Shown: in pieces, positions 14,883 through 19,729 of the stretch
How positions within the stretch are numbered: the stretch's first letter is position 1
Layout of the letters: each line of letters begins with the position of its first letter
Source: UBA4363 sp002393965
GTDB lineage: Bacteria; Bacteroidota; Bacteroidia; Bacteroidales; Paludibacteraceae
DNA length: 19,729 nt
Assembly: GCA_946542925.1 (NCBI GenBank)
Contig: CAMNLA010000031.1
Coordinates: 1-19,729, forward strand
Direction: 5' to 3'
The notes under the pieces: generated by a model
What the model was told of the DNA's origin: nothing
Databases searched by the model: none
The model's input: only the letters and a program-made list of their open reading frames with translations
Made by a program: the position numbers and the translations under genes

Positions 14883-16073
14883 TCACTCCTTGCTTCCTTG
14901 GGTTAGATGAGTAATAATCCTTTTTAGCTTGCATACAACTCTTCTTATGATATTATTACTATTTCTTCTTATAATATACTTTTGAGCTGCCGCATAATAG
15001 CCCTTATCTTCAAATGTTCTAAAAAAGTTTTTCCTATCAGGATTTTCAAAGGGATGCTCATCCAAATGCCTGCAGCTCGCAAGTGCAAGAGTTCGTTTTG
15101 TCTCTTCAAAATCCATATAAGCAGAAGCATCTTTTAGAAGTCTCTGGCCTTTTTCGTTGTTAACTGTTATTAGTGAAACACCTAAATCGCACCCATTCTG
15201 TCTGTATTTTCCTTGATACTGCCAATAGTCAGCTAATGTTATATCTGCCACTCTCGGAATCGATGCAAATCTACAAGAACCACAAGATGGCCTATAGAAC
15301 AAACCTTGAAGATAGCCGGCATGGAAGAGTTGCCGGGTGCTTCTCTCGGTCTCGACCGTCCCGTCGTCGTAGGTGATCTTGTATTGGTTATGGCTCCATC
15401 CCATGGACTTGTCCCGGAATACGAGCTGTCTTATCTTCTTGCCAACGGAGGCTTCCTTCTCCTGCCGGTATTTGCGCCAGACTTTGCGAGAGGGCACGCC
15501 GTGGCATACGACGTCGCAGGTAAAGAGCGCGTCGTAGTCCTTGCCGAGGAAGGTCCGGAGTCCGGCAATCTGGCATGCTGTTCCGCTATAGAGCACCTTT
15601 CTGCCGTCGAGTAAGTCACGCTTGACCTGTCGGAAAGTGAGGCGCGTGTCGCTCTGGAAATATTTAGACCGCCGTAACTGTTCCGCTTCCGAGACGGAGG
15701 ATGCACGCATGTGGAAGATAGTGTCCACGTCGCGTTGTGCCGCGCCGAAGACGACGCCCTGTTGGCTGATGACGGCGCGTGCGAGAGCCCAGAAAGCGCC
15801 ACCGGAAGAGACGAAGAAGAGGTCTTGCTTCTCCTTGAGTTGTGCGGCGAAGAACCGCGGATACGGATTGTCGCTGGCGTTGTCTTGTCCGGGATGGGGA
15901 TTGACGAAGGGGCAAGCCTTCTCGCAGAGGTGGCATTCGATGCATTGATCGGTCCGGACTTGCGGATAGAGGAATCCCTCCCCGTCCTCGTGGAACGAGA
16001 TGATGTCCTTAGGGCAGGCATTGATGCAAGCGCCGCAACCGGAGCATTTCCTTTTGTCCGTAATCCGAATCAT
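14883..16073 (-). CDS. Ferredoxin/F420-hydrogenase beta-subunit-like protein of glycan loci
   Basis: The 396-residue product begins with two [4Fe-4S] motifs, Cys10/13/16/20 (CSGCGACINACP) and Cys44/47/50/54 (CIECHLCEKACP). A long domain of the coenzyme F420 hydrogenase/dehydrogenase beta-subunit family follows, with SSGGAFWALARAV, LYSGTACQIAGLR, CDVVCHGVPS and SCRFASIPRVADITLADYW. Such proteins are frequent beside pyruvyl transferases in polysaccharide clusters. A redox role on a sugar or its donor is proposed; the reaction is not known. Its ATG overlaps the flippase stop (ATGA). GC content changes abruptly inside the gene at about codon 257 (56% before, 39% after by hand count), so the coding sequence is a mosaic, though the reading frame is intact. 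Confidence 0.85.
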   Translation of the reverse strand: MIRITDKRKCSGCGACINACPKDIISFHEDGEGFLYPQVRTDQCIECHLCEKACPFVNPHPGQDNASDNPYPRFFAAQLKEKQDLFFVSSGGAFWALARAVISQQGVVFGAAQRDVDTIFHMRASSVSEAEQLRRSKYFQSDTRLTFRQVKRDLLDGRKVLYSGTACQIAGLRTFLGKDYDALFTCDVVCHGVPSRKVWRKYRQEKEASVGKKIRQLVFRDKSMGWSHNQYKITYDDGTVETERSTRQLFHAGYLQGLFYRPSCGSCRFASIPRVADITLADYWQYQGKYRQNGCDLGVSLITVNNEKGQRLLKDASAYMDFEETKRTLALASCRHLDEHPFENPDRKNFFRTFEDKGYYAAAQKYIIRRNSNNIIRRVVCKLKRIITHLTQGSKE

Positions 16074-17608
16074 CTTTTCAATTTCTTTGCGACAAATCTA
16101 ATGAATTTTTCACGGTTCTTCTTCTCGACGCCGAAGGTCCAAACGGAAGCGGCGACGCAGAGGGCGGCTACGGGAGCCAGGAGGAGGGACTGTATGGTTT
16201 CGTTCTGAGAGATAAGGTCCCGATAGAAGAAGCAGAGCAAGGGGAGCGGAATGGCAATGAGTGTCACCTTGAGGCAGTCGAGGAACATGTTGAAGATGTC
16301 CGCCCATCTGTAATCGGCGATCCGGTGCAGCATAACGGGTTTCTGGATGAAAGAGAGGACGGCGTCGATCAGCAGTGTGACCACAGCAATGGAAATCGGG
16401 GAACAGCCCATCCGGAACAGGACATAGGCGATCGGCAGCACCATCATGGTAATCAGAGCGCCGGAGATGGCATTCCACTTGACCTTTCCGGTGGCGTAGA
16501 TAGCGGTATAGAGGCTGGAGTTGAATACGTTGATAATTCCGGTGGCGATGGAGAGTTGGAAGAAGGGTACGGCATAGTCGGGCACCTGTCCGAGCCATAG
16601 CCAGAGGACGGTCTTGGCAGTCAGGATGAGTGGTAATCCGAACAGCAGCAGCAGGAAATACGAGTACTTGGCAGAGGCGAGCATCAGGGATTGGCTGCCG
16701 GAGAGGTTGCCGGCGGCATAGCGTTTGACAATCTGTGGATTGGCTGCGGTGCGGAAATTATTCAGGAAATAACTGAGCATGGTATACACCTTATTGCCCA
16801 GCGTCTGTGCCGTCACGACAGCGGGAGAGAAGAACATATTGAGGAGGACGACAGCCCCTTGGTTCTTGAGCGTGACGGTGATATTGGAGATGAGGTTCCA
16901 AGCCGAGTAGCCCAGCACCTCCTTCATGATTCCCTTCTCGAAGAGGAAGTGGAAATGGCATTCCTCATAGTGCTGAACGCAATAGAAACGATAGTAGAGA
17001 GCGATGGCGAAGTTCTCCAGCGCGAAGAGGAAGGCATAGAAGACGAGTCTGTCGATGGGCGCGAAGAAGAGGGCGAATACGATGGCGAGTTTGAGGAGGG
17101 CATCGGCGATGCTGACGTAGGCATAGACATTCATCTTCTCGTGGCTGACGATGGAGGCGTTGTAGGGGATCTGAGTGACGGTCACGAAACAGGTGAAGGC
17201 GGAGAAGTGGAGACACCATACGGCGGCGGAGATGCGGTCGGGCGGGATGGTGAGTTTGTTGTAGATAAACCAGAGGCCGACGGTCTCGCAGAGCAGCACG
17301 ATGAGAAGTCCCAGCAGGATGTGGGCGGTGAGGAGGGTGGAGAACATCGCCTTGAGGCGCTGGAAGTTGCCTTTCCCGAGTTCGTAGGTCAGGAACCGAG
17401 AGGTCCCGGCTGCCAGCGCGCTGTTGAGGAAGGTCATCATCCCGACCACGCCGCCGATGGTGGCATAGATACCGTAGTCCTGGACGCCGAGCACCTGGAG
17501 GATGACGCGTGAGGTGTATAATCCGACGAACATAGTAAAGAGCATGCGGACATAGAGGTATGCCGTGTTCTTCGCGATGCGTTTATTGTCCGATTCTCTT
17601 TCCATCAT
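16070..17608 (-). CDS. Polysaccharide flippase (Wzx/MOP family)
   Basis: Wzx-type flippases move undecaprenyl-linked oligosaccharides from the cytoplasmic to the periplasmic face of the inner membrane. The 512-residue protein is almost entirely hydrophobic segments, about 12-14, with the family's N-terminal pattern of a short hydrophilic stretch, TAYLYVRMLFTMFVGLYTSR, then VLGVQDYGIYATIGG and FLNSALAAGTSRFLTYELG. No signal peptide is needed. It is the first gene of the operon. Two Met codons occur at the start (MMERES), so either may be used. The likely promoter is about 65-75 bases upstream. It overlaps the Fe-S protein gene by 4 bases. Its GC content is high, unlike the segment it precedes. 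Confidence 0.9.
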   Translation of the reverse strand: MMERESDNKRIAKNTAYLYVRMLFTMFVGLYTSRVILQVLGVQDYGIYATIGGVVGMMTFLNSALAAGTSRFLTYELGKGNFQRLKAMFSTLLTAHILLGLLIVLLCETVGLWFIYNKLTIPPDRISAAVWCLHFSAFTCFVTVTQIPYNASIVSHEKMNVYAYVSIADALLKLAIVFALFFAPIDRLVFYAFLFALENFAIALYYRFYCVQHYEECHFHFLFEKGIMKEVLGYSAWNLISNITVTLKNQGAVVLLNMFFSPAVVTAQTLGNKVYTMLSYFLNNFRTAANPQIVKRYAAGNLSGSQSLMLASAKYSYFLLLLFGLPLILTAKTVLWLWLGQVPDYAVPFFQLSIATGIINVFNSSLYTAIYATGKVKWNAISGALITMMVLPIAYVLFRMGCSPISIAVVTLLIDAVLSFIQKPVMLHRIADYRWADIFNMFLDCLKVTLIAIPLPLLCFFYRDLISQNETIQSLLLAPVAALCVAASVWTFGVEKKNREKFIRFVAKKLKR

Positions 17609-17682
17609 TCAAAAATCCAGATTTCCGGCGGAAAAAATCCGCATGACACAACGGGGACATGGTCACCGGAATATAAATCATG

Positions 17683-17715
17683 TAAAGATACGAAGAAAAT
17701 CGTGTATTACAGAAA
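17683..17715 (-). promoter_or_regulatory. Probable promoter of the glycan operon
   Basis: On the minus strand TTTCTG (17715-17710), a 19-base spacer and TATCTTTA (17690-17683) resemble the Bacteroidota -33/-7 pair, with A for the final G of TAnnTTTG. The start would lie about 65-70 bases before the flippase ATG. No operator repeats or inverting segment are visible. Confidence 0.5.
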
Positions 17716-17817
17716 TAAGGATGGAGAAGGAACGTTTTTTTTACAGCGAAAGAGAGAAACGTCCGGTCGGCAATGCGTGCATGTGGCTTGCGGAGTAAAA
17801 GGGGCTCTGAAAAGGTC

Positions 17818-17846
17818 TTGTTCTTCTTTTTAATTGATTATCTTTG
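17818..17846 (+). promoter_or_regulatory. Glycyl-tRNA synthetase promoter
   Basis: TTG at 17818-17820, an 18-base spacer and TATCTTTG at 17839-17846 match the Bacteroidota promoter consensus (TTG, 19-21 bases, TAnnTTTG) closely. The -7 box overlaps the TTG that would begin a longer reading frame, which argues for the downstream ATG at 17898. Confidence 0.78.
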
Positions 17847-17897
17847 CAGAAGTTTTTTTTGCAAGGAAAAAGTATCAATCAGAAAACAGAACAAGAT

Positions 17898-19448
17898 ATG
17901 GCTTCACAGGAAGAAGTGTTTAAGAAAATGGTGTCGCACTGTAAGGAGTACGGATTCGTCTTTCCTTCCAGTGAGATCTATGACGGATTAGGCGCCGTCT
18001 ATGACTACGGTCAGAACGGTGTAGAGTTGAAGAACAACATCAAGCGTTACTGGTGGGAGGCGATGACCCGTCTGCATGAGAATATCGTTGGAATAGACGC
18101 TGCCATCTTCATGCATCCGACGACGTGGAAGGCTTCGGGTCATGTCGATGCGTTCAACGACCCGTTGATTGACAACAAGGACTCGAAGAAGCGATATAGA
18201 GCGGACGTGCTGATAGAGGACCTGTTGGCCAAGTACGACGAGAAGATCGAGAAAGAGGTGTCGAAGGCGTCGAAGAAATTCGGCGACTCGTTCGACGAGC
18301 AGAAATTCAGGGAGACGAATCCGCGCGTTCTGGAGCATCAGGCGAAGCGAGATGAGATCCATGCCCGCTTCAAGAAGGCCATGAACGACAATGACCTGGC
18401 AGAACTGAAGCAGATCATCGTCGATTACGAGATAGTGGATCCAATCAGCGGTACGAAGAACTGGACGGACGTCCGTCAGTTCAACCTGATGTTCAGCACG
18501 GAGATGGGTTCGACGGCTGACGGGTCGATGAAGATCTACCTCCGTCCGGAGACTGCCCAGGGTATTTTCGTAAACTACCTGAACGTACAGAAGACGGGGC
18601 GCATGAAGTTGCCATTCGGTATTGCACAGATCGGCAAGGCGTTCCGTAACGAGATCGTGGCGCGTCAGTTCGTGTTCCGCATGCGCGAGTTCGAGCAGAT
18701 GGAGATGCAGTTCTTCATCAAGCCGGGAACGGAGCTGGACTGGTTCGCGAAGTGGAAGGAGACGCGTCTGCGCTGGCATAAGGCCCTGGGACTGGGCGAC
18801 GAGAAATACCGTTTCCATGATCACGACAAGTTGGCGCACTACGCCAATGCGGCTACGGACATTGAGTTTGAGATGCCGTTCGGATTCAAGGAGGTGGAGG
18901 GTATCCACTCGCGTACGAACTTCGACCTAAGCCAGCATGCGAAGTACTCGGGCAAGAAGATCGAGTATTTCGACCCAGAGACGAACAGTTCGTACACGCC
19001 GTACGTGATAGAGACGTCGATCGGCGTGGACCGTATGTTCCTCAGTATCATGTGTGCGGCATACAAGGAGGAGGTGCTCGAGAACGGTGAGAGCCGTGTT
19101 GTGCTGAGCCTTCCGCCTGCCTTGGCACCGGTGAAGGCTTGTGTGATGCCGTTGGTGAAGAAAGACGGTCTGCCAGAGAAGGCGCGTGAAATCATGGCGG
19201 ATCTGAAGTTCGACTATAACGTGCAGTATGACGAGAAGGACAGCATCGGCAAGCGTTACCGTCGTCAGGATGCGATCGGCACACCGTTCTGCGTGACGGT
19301 GGATCATGATACGCTGACGGACGGATGTGTCACGTTGCGTGACCGCGACACGATGGAGCAGGAGCGGATCAAGATCGCGGATCTGTCATCGCGGATTGAG
19401 GAGAAGGTGTCGTTCAAGGCGTTGTTGCGCAAGGTGGCGAACGATTAA
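17898..19448 (+). CDS. glyS: Glycyl-tRNA synthetase, single-chain (dimeric) type
   Basis: The class II synthetase charges tRNA-Gly. The 516-residue product has the dimeric-type layout: SHCKEYGFVFPSSEIYDGLG and AVYDYGQNG near the N-terminus, motif 2 as FRNEIVARQFVFRMREFEQ, EMQFF, and motif 3 with IETSIGVDRMFLS. The C-terminal anticodon-binding domain from about residue 410 includes VKACVMPLVKKDGL and GKRYRRQDAIGTPFCVTVD. The chosen start gives MASQEEVFKKMV, common in Bacteroidales. A longer read from a TTG at 17844 would begin inside the -7 promoter box. No Shine-Dalgarno is evident. The gene is monocistronic, followed by a strong terminator. Alpha/beta tetrameric GlyRS is ruled out by the fold. 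The symbol varies (glyS or glyQS). Confidence 0.97.
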   Translation: MASQEEVFKKMVSHCKEYGFVFPSSEIYDGLGAVYDYGQNGVELKNNIKRYWWEAMTRLHENIVGIDAAIFMHPTTWKASGHVDAFNDPLIDNKDSKKRYRADVLIEDLLAKYDEKIEKEVSKASKKFGDSFDEQKFRETNPRVLEHQAKRDEIHARFKKAMNDNDLAELKQIIVDYEIVDPISGTKNWTDVRQFNLMFSTEMGSTADGSMKIYLRPETAQGIFVNYLNVQKTGRMKLPFGIAQIGKAFRNEIVARQFVFRMREFEQMEMQFFIKPGTELDWFAKWKETRLRWHKALGLGDEKYRFHDHDKLAHYANAATDIEFEMPFGFKEVEGIHSRTNFDLSQHAKYSGKKIEYFDPETNSSYTPYVIETSIGVDRMFLSIMCAAYKEEVLENGESRVVLSLPPALAPVKACVMPLVKKDGLPEKAREIMADLKFDYNVQYDEKDSIGKRYRRQDAIGTPFCVTVDHDTLTDGCVTLRDRDTMEQERIKIADLSSRIEEKVSFKALLRKVAND

Positions 19449-19497
19449 GAAGATTGAGAACATACACCTGTCCGAGAAACGTGGCAGGAGAGAAGAT

Positions 19498-19535
19498 GAA
19501 GCCGGATTTTTCAAAAGAAAAGTCCGGCTTTTTTG
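19498..19535 (+). terminator. Rho-independent terminator after glycyl-tRNA synthetase
   Basis: The arms AAGCCGGA (19499-19506) and TCCGGCTT (19523-19530) form a stable stem followed by a T run to about 19534. The loop is A/T-rich and could extend the stem with TTTTTC/GAAAAG. It ends the synthetase transcript. Confidence 0.92.
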
Positions 19536-19547
19536 TATCAAAAAAAA

Positions 19548-19576
19548 GGGGGTGGAGGGATGGAGGGATGGAGGGG
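19548..19576 (+). repeat. Tandem GGAGGGAT repeat with four G-runs
   Basis: GGAGGGAT occurs twice (19554-19569), followed by the variant GGAGGGGT (19570-19577). Together with the preceding GGGGG the segment has four runs of at least three G (19548-19552, 19557-19559, 19565-19567, 19573-19576) separated by 4, 5 and 5 bases, which fits the G-quadruplex pattern. It marks the junction of the terminator and the right repeat module. Confidence 0.6.
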
Positions 19577-19729
19577 TGACGCTCCTACGGAGTTCTGAGC
19601 GGAAGATGCGTTTTATACAGGGACTCCGTTTTTACTTCGTTTTGCTTCGCAAGGAATCGGGCGGCGCCTCGGCAGAGATTATGCATGCATAACTCTGCGC
19701 TCGGCTTGCTCCGACATCCCTGCCTGTAT
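19573..19729 (+). repeat. Right repeat module, including module A copy 2
   Basis: GGGGTGACG with CTCC-TAC-GGAG (19582-19592) and the GCGTTTTATACAGGG linker match 214-260. A TTGC-TTC-GCAA hairpin (19642-19652) and a core with TTATGC-AT-GCATAA inside CAGAG/CTCTG (19673-19697) then match 1-91. The direct-repeat part, 19639-19729, is nearly identical to 1-91. The copy runs to the end of the window and probably continues. Confidence 0.85.

Larger units (their letters stand above)
17609..17897. other. Divergent intergenic region
   Basis: The 289 bases between the flippase and glycyl-tRNA synthetase starts hold the two divergent promoters and no convincing ORF. I see no riboswitch or T-box. A run of eight T occurs in the 5' untranslated leader of the synthetase. 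Confidence 0.6.

Noticed and set aside
14881..14934. N-terminal extension of the acyltransferase
   Set aside because: It overlaps the end of the Fe-S protein gene. The internal ATG at 14880 has an AGGAG site and begins directly at the family's N-terminal motif.
16691..17512. A 273-residue plus-strand ORF rich in Glu, Gly and Asp
   Set aside because: It is antisense to the flippase gene. Its unusual composition is what the complement of membrane-segment codons produces, and there is no family signature.
17844..17897. N-terminal extension of glycyl-tRNA synthetase from a TTG
   Set aside because: The TTG is part of the -7 promoter box TATCTTTG, so it would lie at or before the transcription start.
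17988..18908. A 306-residue minus-strand ORF
   Set aside because: It is antisense to glycyl-tRNA synthetase, is rich in Leu/Arg/Val from reversed codons, and has no recognisable domain.
1..19729. tRNA or rRNA genes
   Set aside because: I found no cloverleaf-like segment or rRNA-like sequence in the gene-free stretches.

Overview
The window looks like a chromosomal segment of a Bacteroidota bacterium, most likely of the order Bacteroidales. The evidence is Bacteroidota-type promoters (TAnnTTTG -7 boxes upstream of rpsO, the glycyl-tRNA synthetase gene and probably miaB), start codons that mostly lack Shine-Dalgarno sequences, a single-chain glycyl-tRNA synthetase, and core proteins typical of the group. 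I cannot name the genus from sequence reading alone.

Layout. Bases 1-480 are a cluster of short palindromic repeat modules, followed by a gene-free leader to 655. Then come miaB (656-1978, +) and, convergent with it across a shared bidirectional terminator, rpsO (2049-2318, -). From 2417 to 17608 every gene lies on the minus strand and reads as one long surface-glycan operon. In transcription order it holds a flippase, a ferredoxin/F420-hydrogenase-beta-like protein, a membrane acyltransferase, a fusion of an SGNH-hydrolase-like and a citrate-lyase-ligase-like domain, an NAD-dependent epimerase, an aldo/keto reductase remnant, a polysaccharide pyruvyl transferase, and a seven-gene nonulosonic acid module (legB-, legC-, legH-, legI-, legG-, legF- and ptmE-like). 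Glycyl-tRNA synthetase (17898-19448, +) is divergent from the operon and ends at a strong terminator. Another repeat module closes the window (19573-19729) and nearly duplicates its first 91 bases.

How the genes fit together. The seven distal genes encode enzymes for making a CMP-activated nonulosonic (sialic-acid-like) sugar, best read as N,N'-diacetyllegionaminic acid. A PtmE-like nucleotidyltransferase would supply the NDP-GlcNAc precursor. Dehydration, amination, N-acetylation, 2-epimerisation/hydrolysis, condensation with phosphoenolpyruvate and CMP activation follow. The flippase would move a lipid-linked glycan across the inner membrane. The acyltransferase, pyruvyl transferase and fusion protein would decorate it. 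No glycosyltransferase or polymerase is present, so assembly must use genes elsewhere or the locus has lost them.

The operon is mosaic. A segment from roughly 10.64-10.95 kb to about 15.30 kb is visibly AT-richer. Its right edge falls inside the Fe-S protein gene (hand count: 39% GC in 15001-15300, 56% in 15301-15600). Its left edge is marked by a truncated, frameshifted aldo/keto reductase. The two features most worth a second look are the repeat modules, whose hairpin stems differ between copies in a compensatory way, and the SGNH-like/citrate-lyase-ligase-like fusion gene.
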